This document shows, in pieces, positions 35,610 to 46,567 of a stretch of DNA of 64,000 bases. A program made the position numbers and the translations under genes. The number at the start of each line of letters is the position of its first letter. Positions within the stretch are counted from its first letter, which is position 1. Source of the stretch: Allodiplogaster sudhausi (taxonomy: Eukaryota; Nematoda; Chromadorea; Rhabditida; Diplogasteridae); NCBI GenBank assembly GCA_945643635.1, contig CALZFC010000256.1, positions 1,231,001-1,295,000 of the forward strand, given 5' to 3'. Below the pieces are notes generated by a model. The model had not been told where the DNA came from. It ran no database searches and saw only the letters and a program-made list of their open reading frames with translations.

Positions 35610-35630
35610 TGAGAGAGATAAGTCGTGACG
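34867..35630. other. Intergenic sequence downstream of SP6
   Basis: An AATAAA at 34973-34978, about 110 bp past the SP6 stop, is a plausible polyadenylation signal. The rest holds the third copy of the short dispersed repeat and a GA tract (35563-35618). The plus-strand frame at 35047-35322 has no other support. Confidence 0.5.
35345..35425. repeat. Short dispersed repeat, copy 3 of 3
   Basis: Shares GTGATTTA, GTACTACAATGGTC, CGGTTGAGTTACAT and CTCCTTTAA with the copies at 12465 and 20601, in the same order and spacing. Confidence 0.55.
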
Positions 35631-35743
35631 ATGCGACAGTCAAGGTACATTGTGCTGTGGTTTTTGTCAATCATCAGCTTTTTCTTCATCTTTTTGCCTG
35701 GTTCCTTTTCTTCCACTTCCTCTCCGAAGCTGTCGTCACTCAA
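35631..35743 (+). CDS. Orphan signal-peptide exon
   Basis: An ATG just downstream of a GA tract opens MRQSRYIVLWFLSIISFFF, then IFLPGSFSSTSSPKLSSL: basic start, a hydrophobic core of about 17 residues and a Ser-rich region, typical of a cleaved signal peptide. A donor (AA then GTAGCC) at 35743/35744 gives an exon ending in phase 2, as exon 1 does in SP3-SP6. Without splicing the frame stops at 35745-35747. No following exon was found with confidence: the SP C-terminal domain is not seen before 38 kb, and the lysine-rich gene at 38109 begins in phase 0. Confidence 0.45.
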
Positions 35744-38108
35744 GTAGCCAGTAAGAGCGCATGAGAAACTCTCTGCATCTCTCTCTCCCTTTTCGCTCTT
35801 TTCATTTTTCGTTCGCTTTCTCTCACTAAATTTTTCGCTCTTTTCGCACCGCTATTTATCTCTCACACTCTCTCCTTGTCTCTGTCTCTAGATTTCTTCT
35901 TTTTCCGTGGATGTCGAAAAGCAGAGGATTGAACAGACCGAGAGAGAGAGAGAGAGAGACCAGAAAGGGAACGACGACGAGAGACGCGAGAGAAAGAGAG
36001 AAGGCCGCGGTGAACAGCGGAAATGCAAACAGCCTGGATATTCGGGATCTGGTGGGAGACAAAAAGTTGAACGAAGCAGCCAGTCAATGAATTCGAAGAG
36101 CAAGAGTGGCATAAAGTTAGCGAAACAAGAAAATGCTGAAAAAATTAATTAGATTCCATGGTGGAAGATCTGTCAAAAGGCTTAAATCAAATCGGTCAAA
36201 GCATTTCAATTCCTGCGTCTAATTTTTTTTATTATGGTATACTATAATATGAAATCTAGAAACACCACAAAATCACTAACTGAAAAAAACAATGCACACG
36301 TCACATTAATGGAATTTATTTCAAGCGTAAAGTACAACTTGTAATTGCAAGCTGTAATGCTATCTAAGAAAAAAGTGAAGCTTTTCTCCTTTCAGTATTA
36401 TATTTCTTTTCATATTTAGTCAGGAGGGCCAAAAAACAGAGAAATTAAAGTTTTTTTGATCACTTAATTAACGAAATTATTTAGATTTTGACGAAATGAA
36501 TATTTTCTAAACTGCGGAGTATAACTAACGGTGAATCCGGGATTGCAAGTTCCCGAAAAAAAAAGATCAAGCACATTCACACTAATAAACAGCAAGCACA
36601 AGGAGATCCAGGGGGGGGGGGGTGAAAGGAAGACGAAGAAGCAAGCATATGCCACAGCTGGGAAGAGCCGACACTCGATACATCTCTCGTTCTCTCATCT
36701 CTCTTTCTCTCGCTCATCTCTCTTTCTCTCTCTCATCTCTCTTTCTCTCTCTCATCTCTCTTTCTCTCTCGCTCCTTCTCTTTCTCGCTTACCTTTTCCC
36801 TCCCTCTCTAACTTCCTATCTTCTCCTCCTGAGGCACACTCGGTCATTTCTCTCTCTATCTCACTTTCTCATTATATCTTGTGCACTCTCTTGACTATTA
36901 TCGCCCATGCCACTTGTTGCCCTCTTTTATGTGTTTCCCGTCTCTCTCCCTTGCTCTCATTCCTCTCGTCTCTTTCTCTCTCTTTCTCGCTCTCTCTCTC
37001 TCTCGTCTCTCTCTCTTGCTCTCTTTCTCTCTGTCTTTGCTGTCTCTTTTTCTCTCTATCTCTTTTGATCTCGCCTCGGGCCACAATATTCTGTCATTTC
37101 GCACACTGACAGCTCACTGAAACATATCAAATTCAGTATCTAGACATCCTCGTTCACCCATTTCTGCATTCATTCCCGGAAGCCTGATTTTCTTTACTTT
37201 CCCGGAAAGTAGGAGAATCAAAGGTATAGCCTTGCCTCAAGCTATGCCTCAGGTGCTCCATGCTTATGGGATAAAGATTGCTGATGGAAAATTAAAAACC
37301 AGGGACTTACATAATTGACTTCAGGCCATAGGAACCGCGGATTAAAAGGAAACGCAAAGTCTCTCCTTGGCCATTTATAGTTCTATGTGTGTTCCTAAAA
37401 AAAATAGGTGGGAGTTTCCAAACCTGAACAGATATTACAATTTACCGATCCGAAATAAAAGACCCACCTCGATGCTACGATATTTTTTTATTTTACTGGG
37501 TGACTACGGCCGGGGGTTTTCAAATTCAAATGTGGAAAAGAACATTTCGCAGTTAAAAAGAAATTTCATAAATACATCTCTTTTTCATAATAATTTGTTC
37601 ATGAGCCAACAGAATCTTCTTCTTTACCTTCAGCCAGTATAGCCCGTCCTGTTTTCTCATTCGCTCGTAGATATCAAGGTCTTGCAACAGAATTCTTCCC
37701 GAAAGCTGTATTTTTTTTTAGCTCGCATGCACGTGCATATATAAAAAAAAAATTTCATATGTAAAATATGCGTACAAAATATACTTTTTCCCCAATATAC
37801 ATACATGTACTTTCAAATAGCACGTAAGCTAGTTCTTTCCACATTAAATGCAATCGTGCAGCTATAAAGTAGTTATAAAGTGCAATGTTAATTTTGAGTT
37901 GAGGCTTCCAGCAAAGTCAGTCTTCCTGAAATCACCAGCGACGAGTGGTCGCCTCGAGGGAATCTTCCCTTTTTTCATCCTAAGTTTCCGATCTACGGCG
38001 TATCCGAAATGGGGAATACTCAGGCTGTACGATCTTTTTATTGCTCTCTTTGAATCAATTATTTTGTCTAATATTTATATTCCTTTTCTTTTTCCTTCTC
38101 ATTTATAG
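35744..38108. other. Repeat-rich region without a supported gene
   Basis: CT/GA blocks at 35770-36010 and 36690-37075, otherwise AT-rich. A plus frame at 35892-36152 (FSVDVEKQRIEQTE ... GIKLAKQENAEKIN) follows a TAG acceptor and might be an exon. It is half repeat-derived and its phase does not match the exon at 35631. Confidence 0.45.
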
Positions 38109-41100
38109 CCGGCAGCCCCTCCTGCCCCGCCTCCGACTACGGCTCCACCTCCGGCTTCTTTGTTGACTCCGGCTCCACTTCCGCCTTCTACCCTGTCTTC
38201 GGCTCCACTTCCGCCATCTACGTTGACTCCGGCTCCACTTCCGACTACTAATCTGACTCCGGCTCCCCAATCCGCTGCTCCTCCTCCAAGTGCCACAGAT
38301 GCGCCCACTGCATCCTCCAATCCCCCCGCCGTACCCCCATCTCTATCTCCTTCACCTTCTCAACTCCCTGCTCCTCTGCCAGAAGTAAGCGCCGTTGGGG
38401 AAAGTGGAGAAAGGAATGCCAAGGACAACAACGAATCCATGTAGAGTCCAGCCGATTCTCGGCAGACTGAGCAGTCTTTAGAAGTTTGTCTTTCCAACGG
38501 ATTCGCCTCAATTGTATCACCCAACATAGTATATATTTTTTTGAATTATAATTATCTTTTTAACAGGCTCCTTCAGTCGACTTCGCGAAGGAAAATGTGA
38601 AGAATACTATGGAGGAGATGAAGAATGTGGAGAAGAAAGAGACCGCTATAGAGGAGGCAAAGGAAGAGAATGTAAACTCTCCAGAACAGCCGCCTGATGC
38701 AGCAGCCGACGAAGGAATGAATTCGCAGGCCGCCCATGAAAAGGCGGGAATTTGAATCATTAAAATAATTTGCATTATTGCAAATTATTTTAAAACAACT
38801 TTATGACAATCTCGAAAAATAAGATTAATACTCTTATTTTTTAAGATCTCAATGACGAGGATCTCGTCAAGTAACACATCGACCACTCCTGTTTCGCCTG
38901 CCATTTCCGAACCGCCCGTTAGCTTGTCATCTACTCTGCCAGTGTAGAGTATTAAAAATATAAAAGAAGTTAAATAAATAAATATAGCAAACCAAGTGTT
39001 AATTGTTTAGATTCCTGGCCAAGCTGTGGTGGAGAAGAAGAAGAAGAAGAAAAAGAAAAAGTCCAAGAATAAGATGAAGGATGACGAAGAGGCAACTCTG
39101 GCAGATGGAGAGACAAAGGAAGACGAAAAGCCAGCCACGGCGTCGAGCGTCTCCACGGCGTCCACCCCAGCCACGCCAACTTCTTCAGTCTCTTTTTTAC
39201 TCCTCACAAATTGCAGAATACTGTGATCAATATTTTCCTTGAGGCAACTTCCGTAATCGGCGAGAAGAAGAAAAAGAAAAAGAAGAAGAAAACAAAGGAC
39301 CACAAGTACGCCGCGCGGTCATTAAAAAAAAGCAACATTAAATTCCGCATCATATTTTTTTATTTTTTTAAAAAATCAGAAAATTGAAATATTAATTGTA
39401 AGATATTTAAAATTTGAAAATTTCAATCTTGATGTTTTAATAAACATTTTCAGGAGAAAGAACGAGGATCTGACGGAGCTAGACGGCCTTCGTCTAAAAG
39501 AAGAAGGAAAGGAGGAAGGAGAGACGCCGGAGAAAGAAAAGGCGCCAAAAGAGGCGGCGAAGAGTCAGCCACGCGCCCAGCCGACGAACGACGAAATGAG
39601 CGAGCAGCAAGAGGGAGAAGCAGAAAAGAAAATGGCGCCCATAAGCGCCCCTTCGGTTCTCCATTTAATCACAGTCAAATCGACGATATTTCGTTATAAC
39701 TCAATAAACATCACTCAATAAACAATCAAAAATAATGTAAATAAATATGAAAGAATATAAAGTACTAATGAATGTAACAATTTCTGTCTGCAGACTCCTA
39801 CCTCGACAGCCACAACAACGGCGACCTCTTCTTCCAGTAGCAGTGCATTGAACACACCACCGAAGAGTCCGGTTCGTCATATTGGACAGAACCTATTCTG
39901 TTTGAAAAAGATCGCCAGCAAATTCATGTTTCAATCTTTAGGATGGAGATATCGGTCCCGACAAGAAGCAGAAGAAGAAAAAGAAGAAGAAGAAGGACAA
40001 AAAGTGCGTATATGGCTTTCTCCTTGCTCTCACTCAATATGGGCTTCGCCGCCGCTTTAGCTGTTTTTTTTTCTTTCAGGAAGAAAGGGTCTGACAACGG
40101 AGCCAACGAGAAAGAGAAGGATGCACAGGCACATCCATTTTTCTAAATAAATTATACTTTTCCTGCAGCATTATTCTAATAATATGTAATATCCTAAAAC
40201 TAATTATATTTATCCAAAAAATCCTTTATTATTCATAAATAATCTTTCTCAATTGACGTTAAATTGATGGTGAGTAAAGTGCAACACTTCTGCATCTTCA
40301 GAATGGGAGCGAGAATGAGAAGGCCGCTGAGGTTGCTCATCCTGAGAAGGGCTCCTCGGATGCTCCTCCTCCTCTAGCGCCAGCCGATCCTTCCCTGCAA
40401 ATTCCTCGTGAAGTGTGCCCTTCATTTCATTGTTTAATATTTTGTTCTTTTTTAAAATTAAATTTCAAAATGAAATTTCTTTGTGTTTCTAATCCTTGAA
40501 ATTCTAAGCAGGATAACGTGGAGTCCTCCGCAACCACGACTCCAAGTTCCACTTCCGTGACGCCGCTCAGTCAAGCGTTCTTAGTCAGATGACAATGTCT
40601 TCTTTACTAAGAACTCAAGAAGAAAAGAGGAAAAAGAACTCTTTATAATGACTTGGATTCTTTCAGGATCAGGACACTCTGCCCATAATCTCCAAGCAGA
40701 AGAAGAAGAACAAGGATAAAAAGAAGAAAAAGAAGAAGAAGAAATTCGACAGCCTTCGGTTATTTTACTGAATAATATAGACTGGTGATATCTGCCTGCG
40801 GAGGATGAGTACGGTCAATGACATGAATTCTGTTGAGAAAGCCCACGGACATGCCTGAGAAGGAGGAAGGCAAGGAGGGAGGAGAGGGAGCTGGAAAGGA
40901 AGACGGGAATATAGTGCCTGTGCAGCAAGAAACTCCGGCAGAGCCGACGACTGGCGAAGATGTCGGTTAACGGCCTATTTCACTGTTCCATGCTATCTCT
41001 CTCTCTCTCTCCACTCTTTCTCTCTCCACTCTCTCTCTCTCCCTCTCTCTTTCTCTATTTTCCTGTCTCTCTATCTCTCCATGTCTCTCTCTTTATCTCT

Positions 41101-41698
41101 CCCTATCTCTCTTTATCTCTCCCTGTCTTGTATCTGTGTCTATCTTGTAGGCAGCCATACCAACTGGAGAGTCGACTGTGGAAGGTGAAGAGGAGGCGGT
41201 CCCCAAGAAGAAGAAGAAAAAGGGGACGGCCGGAAAAAGGCATCAATTTGTTTTCTCTCGGCCTTCAGAAATGATTTGCTCTCGCAGACCCTCTTTTTCT
41301 CTCTCTCCCTCTCACTTCTCGTTATCTCTCTCCCTCTCACTTCTCGTTATCTCTCTCCCTCTCACTTCTCGTTATCTCTCTCCCTCTCACTTCTCGTTAT
41401 CTCTCCCCCTCTCACTTCTCGTTATCTCTCTCCCTCTCACTTCTCGTTATCTCTCTCCCTCTCACTTCTCGTTATCTCTCTCCCTCTCACTTCTCGTTAT
41501 CTCTCTCCCTCTCACTTCTCGTTATCTCTCTCCCTCTCACTTCTCGTTATCTCTCTCCCTCTCACTTCTCGTTATCTCTCTCCCTCTCACTTCTCGTTAT
41601 CTCTCTCCCTCTCACTTCTCGTTATCTCTCTCCCTCTCTTTACTTTTTCTGTTGCAGCCCCATCGACAAGTGACTCGAGCCATAATCCTCCCTTATGA
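38109..41698 (+). CDS. Modular disordered protein: Pro/Ser/Thr-rich, poly-lysine and acidic exons in rotation (5' end missing)
   Basis: Proposed exons: 38109-38384 (Pro/Ala/Thr: LTPAPLPPSTL repeats), 38567 onward (Glu/Lys helix-like: KENVKNTMEEMKNVEKKE), 38846-38941 (Ser/Thr/Pro), 39011-39187 (nine Lys, acidic, Ser/Thr/Ala), 39244-39305 (poly-Lys), 39454-39655 (acidic, EEGKEEGETPEKEKAPKE), 39794-39871 (Ser/Thr), 39942-40003 (poly-Lys), 40080-40128 plus 40302-40412 (acidic), 40512-40583 (Ser/Thr), 40667-40758 (poly-Lys), 40838-40961 (acidic), 41151 onward (acidic, then six Lys). The last piece, 41658-41698, ends PSTSDSSHNPPL. Splice phases are consistent apart from exon 2's end and the final junction. 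No folded domain is visible; the poly-Lys runs could act as nuclear signals or polyelectrolyte segments. AATAAA follows at 41749. The start was not found. Confidence 0.65.
41299..41636. repeat. 25-bp tandem repeat, 13 copies, in the last intron of the lysine-rich gene
   Basis: The unit contains CACTTCTCGTTAT followed by CTCTCTCCCTCT, nearly invariant over 13 copies. Other CT-rich DNA lies at 40995-41130. The Ser-Leu frames here are repeat products. Confidence 0.93.
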
Positions 41699-41748
41699 AT
41701 TAGTAAATAAATCCGGAAATTCCATTGGCATGTATGTGATAAATGTAC

Positions 41749-41754
41749 AATAAA
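41749..41754 (+). terminator. Likely polyadenylation signal of the lysine-rich gene
   Basis: AATAAA about 50 bp after the proposed stop codon (41696-41698). Confidence 0.5.
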
Positions 41755-41998
41755 TATCATTTTATTTTAAGGAAAAGCTAATTTAAAATTAGAACAATGT
41801 ATGAGACATTACGTTGCATTCGGCTTTGAGTACGTTGTATGAGTCCATGAAGGACTACAATTGAGACAAGAATGTCATTAACGATGAGTGCACGACGCGA
41901 GCGCTCAATTACCGTTCGAAACTGCACGAAAATATGGGGGATAACCTCAGGTCACGAGAGAACGGAACACTCTAAAAGTACAGTACATCATAATTTTT

Positions 41999-42599
41999 CA
42001 GAAACTCTGAGCAGGATCGGCTTCGCCCACCCTTGCTACGTGCCTATCACAATTTGTAGAAGAAGAAAAAAAATTAAAAAGGAAATAATTGCTTTTAAAA
42101 AATCTGTGAAAAGCCTAATCTAAAATGAAAAAAAAATTCATTAAAAAATCCAAGGCGATCAGCACCGAACGAAAGGATGGCGTCACAAATGCATGATCTT
42201 CTTCTCGCTGGTCGACTGCTTCGTCGACTCCGATCATGTCCTACTTTCCGCTCTTCCTCGTTTACCTCTACGTGCCGCAGACCAGAGTACCTCTACATGG
42301 ATCTTTATTTGTTAGTTTAGTTTTTTTTTACGAATTTAGCAAAATATAATACAATATAAAATAATAATAAAAATACGTTAAAATAGATGATAATGGAAAG
42401 AGATTAATGTTACTAAAGAAAAATGCAGGCCTACGTCGACCCGACCGTAACGGCCATTGATTCGTACCTCGCAGCGCGACCCGGAAGCGCCTCCGGGACG
42501 CCGGCGCCTAGTAGCAGAAATCCTGCGGCGACAAGCCGGCCGATGCCGCCTGACCCGTACCCTCCACTACCCCCTACTCGCTCCCCATTTAACGAATAA
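41999..42599 (+). pseudogene. REEP5/6 (DP1/Yop1)-like membrane-shaping protein copy with frameshifts
   Basis: Pieces of the family occur in order: LSRIGFAHPCYVPI (about 42007-42050; family pattern IGFGYPAY), KAISTERKD (about 42153), W..KCMIFFSLVDCFVDS, IMSYFPLFLVYLYVPQTR and YLYM (up to about 42300). The terminal exon 42429-42599 is intact: AYVDPTVTAIDSYLAARPGS followed by a Pro/Ser-rich tail ending FNE. REEP5/6 proteins shape tubular ER through hairpin membrane segments. The pieces within 42150-42300 lie in successive different frames, implying at least two or three single-base indels, so this is either a decayed copy or a stretch of poor base calling. AATAAA overlaps the stop codon. Confidence 0.5.
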
Positions 42600-44106
42600 A
42601 GGAGATAAAGGAAATATCGAATAACAAAATGATGGGAAAGTTCTCACTTTCGTAATTGATAAGAAATGATCTTGTGATCTGACAATTTTCTGTTGTTCAA
42701 AAATACTTTCTCGAAGGGAGGAAATTGATCATTTATTATATTATTTATGCAAATGACGACCTTACCAAGATCCTTGGTGCCAACTTCTTCCATCATGCAT
42801 CAAATCTCCAAGAAAGGCGAAGACTCATGGCGCTCCACGGAATCCATTAACCCGTTGAAATAAAGCGTTGATTGATTGATTAAAATGTAAAATGGCCTCA
42901 AAAAGAATGGCATAAAATATTTCAAAGGTCCCAAATAACTAACATGACAATATATATATATATATATGTATCTCAGAAATCGCATAGAGCAACAGTAAAA
43001 CGTATGAGCCTTCGAAAATCATTCAGAAAAAAAAGCCATTCGATTAAGTCTACATCATTCAAAAGTTTAAAGCCTTCGTCATATAAAAGCTACCACCAAT
43101 TCTCTTTCTCTCTCCCTTTTTGAAAGGGCTGTAGGCTGGACTCTTTTTATATTTCTTGATTTACTTTTCCCTTACTTTTTGTTGCCAAAAACGAGAATTG
43201 TATACGGGTCATGCCCAATTTTTTTCTTTGATCCCTGTAGATTCTGGGCTAGATCTGTGATCTCTATGTACATTCTAGTGTCCAGCTACCACCAACTCTA
43301 TTTCTCTAAGGCTGGACTCTGTTTTTTTTGTATTTCTTGATTTACTTTTCTTTTACTTTTTGTTGCCAAAAACGAGAACTGTAAACGGGTCATGCATAAT
43401 TTTTTTCTTCTGGGCTAGATCTGCCATCTCTATGTACATTCTAGTGTATAGCTACCAGCAACCCTATTTCTCTCTAACTTTTTAAAAGGGCTGTAGGCTG
43501 GACTCTTTTTTTTTATTTCTTGATTTACTTTTCGCTTACATTTTGCTGCCAAAAAAAAGAATTGGAGAAATAACATTAATGTTTCTGGCGTGAGCTTCGC
43601 AAACGTTTTAATTACAATTTCAAACTTTTCACTCCATCGACGTCCTTTTGAGAACGTACCGTAGGGTTTTAATTATGTTTAACAGTGTAGAAAACATGAC
43701 TTCGATTTTCTCCGAAATGCCTGCTAATTGTAAGTTATTCTCCAGCCATGAACCCTCATCTCTGCGTGATATTTCGCTAGATTCCGCGAATAAAAATCAT
43801 TTGCTTATAAAAAGAAATATGCGAATAGTTCGATTATTTGGCTCTTTGTCTTTTTTCGTTGGTATTCTGTTCGTTGTTTTTTTTTCACGGAGCTTTAGTC
43901 GATCTCAGATAAGATTGAATGTTGTAGGCAGCACTTCTCGAACGGACTTTATCACAATTCTTTCTTTCAAAGGGCCAGATGCCCTCTCAAGTCCGTTCCG
44001 GTCCTCTTCTTCAATCGGCTCTTCTCTCCACTCACGACACGGAGGGATTCTTAAACCGTAACATAATTTGAGTGGGGGGGGGGAACAAATATGCGAAAGA
44101 AATAGT
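42600..44106. other. Intergenic region with an imperfect tandem repeat
   Basis: 43088-43561 holds about 2.5 copies of a 166-196 bp repeat. Each starts AGCTACCA, continues through GGCTGTAGGCTGGACTC and TTTCTTGATTTACTTTT, and ends with a CTAGATCTG/CTATGTACATTCTAGTG block. A plus-strand frame at 43648-44061 (137 codons) has no splice or domain support. Confidence 0.6.
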
Positions 44107-45101
44107 CTATAAATAAAATGTAGACCTCGTCTCCGCCGTCCCCTCCCGCCTCCTCCCTCTTGACCGTATTCTTTTCACCCTCCTTTCCGCCATCGTCCAC
44201 TTTCCATTTGAAGGCTGGAAGAAAAATATTTTAAAAAAACCTATTGTATCATCTTTAAACCTTTAAAGTTGTATCATCTATTTTTCTAACTTTTTTCTAA
44301 ACCCAATAGAAACCAAGAACATTTTTTAACTTCTTCTTTAAAATACTGTTTCATTTCCTCCGCATTCACTTACTCACGACGAGAGAAACGACGTAGAAGA
44401 GGACGAGGAAGGCAATCGCGCCGTAGAAGACGAAAGGCGACAAAGTCTGCAATTCTTATCCTTTTTATATCGTTTATATTAGAATAATAGTTCTCTCTGA
44501 TTGATTATGAAAATGAATATAATGTATATATGTATGTATATACATACATTATATTTCTATTCTTAAGGTATATTTTAAGAATTCTAGAATGATTCCAGCC
44601 GGGCCAGTCGACCTCATCCGGGGCAGTCGTTGTCAGCTGAATGCAAATTTATTTAGATATTTAAGATCTTTTAAAATATAATAAATACAGTAAGCTTGAT
44701 TAATTCTCGTGTAACTGATGGAAGTTGATTCTGTGAAATGCATTATTCCATTGGAATTTTGGAATCGACTGTTTTTTGACTTGAAAAGAGGTGGCAGCAT
44801 CGGGATAGAAGAAGCACTTGACAACCTCTTCCGCCGCCTTTTCTCTCTCAAAGAGCTTCTTCGCCTGTTCGACGGCCCACTTCTTGAACTCTTCCGCCTC
44901 GTTGCACAGCGCTTCGCCGCATGAACAGCGGTAGATCAGCGAGTCCGTGACATTGACGTCATTGAGCCTGCGGCAGTACGCTGCTTCGACGGCAGGGAAG
45001 CATGTGGCTGCCTCCGTGATGTTCACGAGGTTGGCCGAGCTGTCGAGGTTGACGAAAGAAGCGCACGACTTCCCACCGCAGTCGTTAATGCCGGCGCATT
45101 T
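44107..45101 (-). CDS. Ly6/uPAR-like single-pass membrane protein, partial
   Basis: Minus-strand exons 45101-44826, 44636-44613, 44446-44378 and 44214-44107, all phase 0. The first gives a Cys-rich ectodomain: KCAGINDC, KSC, NITEAATC, AYC, then YRCSCGEALCN. The CxC...LCN ending is the typical close of a Ly6/three-finger domain. A Lys/Glu-rich linker (EEFKKWAVEQAKKLFERE) follows, then a tiny exon (LTTTAPDE). The third exon is a transmembrane helix (FVFYGAIAFLVLFYVVSLV) and the last a short basic tail ending at a TAG. NVT and NIT are possible N-glycosylation sites. The exon with the start and signal peptide lies upstream of 45101 and was not identified; the 8-codon exon is uncertain. Confidence 0.55.
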
Positions 45102-45558
45102 CTGTAATATTTAATTTTATTTAATAAATAGTCAGCGAAACAGAAAGAGTGGTTTTTAGAAAGCAAGACTTCAATAAATATTCTAGCATTGGGTTGATAA
45201 GGTAAATAGCTAAAATATTTAAATTCAAATTATATGTATGTAGACAAACGAAGACGCAAGTTGGAGACGCACAAAAGGCTCCTTGCCCATTCTTTCCGCT
45301 GCTTCCCTCGAGAAGAGTCGACTGCCAACCGCGGGCGATGCGAGGTGAAATGACTCGGCTCCGAGCAGATAACACTCAAGTCTACTTCGGATCAACTTGT
45401 ACTTTCACAACATTCACGTGAACTTTTCTTGATGAACTCACGACTACTTTGCTGGATGAAATTATAATTTAAGAACAGCAGAGAGTTAGCGTTCATTTTC
45501 TTCTGATCTCCTTTAACATTCCCACGTTTGAAGGAGAAACTTACTTCTTTGCACATGG

Positions 45559-45593
<35 letters not shown>

Positions 45594-45599
45594 ATTCTG

Positions 45600-45643
<44 letters not shown>

Positions 45644-46567
45644 AATATATATATATTGTCAGAATAATAAAAAAAACACTTATTATCTGAGATAACAATT
45701 ACTGCAAGCTTGACCCTAGTACTCTGCATTAACGATGAAGCACGAGAGAAAACAAGGAAGAGCATCAACAAATGGGAGCTCAAAAGGTTTGAGTGTATGT
45801 ACATAGTAGCTAGAGAGAAGAGAGAGGAGAGAGAGAGTGTGTGAGCGAGAGCAATAAAAAGAGAGAAAGAGATAGAGAGAGAGAGGGCAAATTCATAATT
45901 TTTTTAAGTTTCTACATTTAATTTGTTTCAAGAAAGATAGAATCCGATTTTCCTCCTTCAAGAATCCGATTTTCCTCCTTCAGATTCTTTTTAAGCTTGA
46001 AATACAAGAGTATATACATACATACTTATATACATACTCAAACTATTTTCGTGTTTGACATGCTCAGTGTGTTTTACACACAACTTTTAGTGTGCCGTCA
46101 GTTCGGTAATGATTTGCTTGAATTTAAAAATTCCAGGTGTACTGAATGCTCCTTTTGCTGCTATTAATGTCCGTTCTCATAATTAGTTCTAGTTTGATGG
46201 CAGTGCGTCTGTTATTTCGGCGCTTACTTAGACGGTTTAAATTGTGTGCGAAACCGTTTCAATCGTGACAAGCTGTGCCCGTCGTCATTCTTTGCCGCGT
46301 TTTGAAGTGGGTGTGAATGTGAAAACTTTCCTTTTCCCCCCTCACATAGTAGCTTCGGCTCTGTTGACTCCTCATTATTTCTCGTACGATCCTCCTTTTT
46401 TTTGTTTCGTGCTCATTCTGTGCCATTATTTTCATGGCTCATTGTGTCATTCTTGTCCGAGTGTGTGTGCTGTTGTTGCTCTCATTTGATAAGGCTTTTC
46501 GTGTGAATTGAATATCAATTATACGAGAGTGAATAGTTCTTTTTCTCCCTTCGTTGAGAGGCCAGAG
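45102..46567. other. Divergent intergenic region between the Ly6-like gene and the first PARP gene
   Basis: Contains alternating TA tracts (45562-45590, 45604-45656) and a GA tract (45815-45890). The stretch 46084-46520 is partly repeated upstream of the second PARP gene (54776-55130), so it probably holds shared promoter/5'-UTR sequence. Confidence 0.55.
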
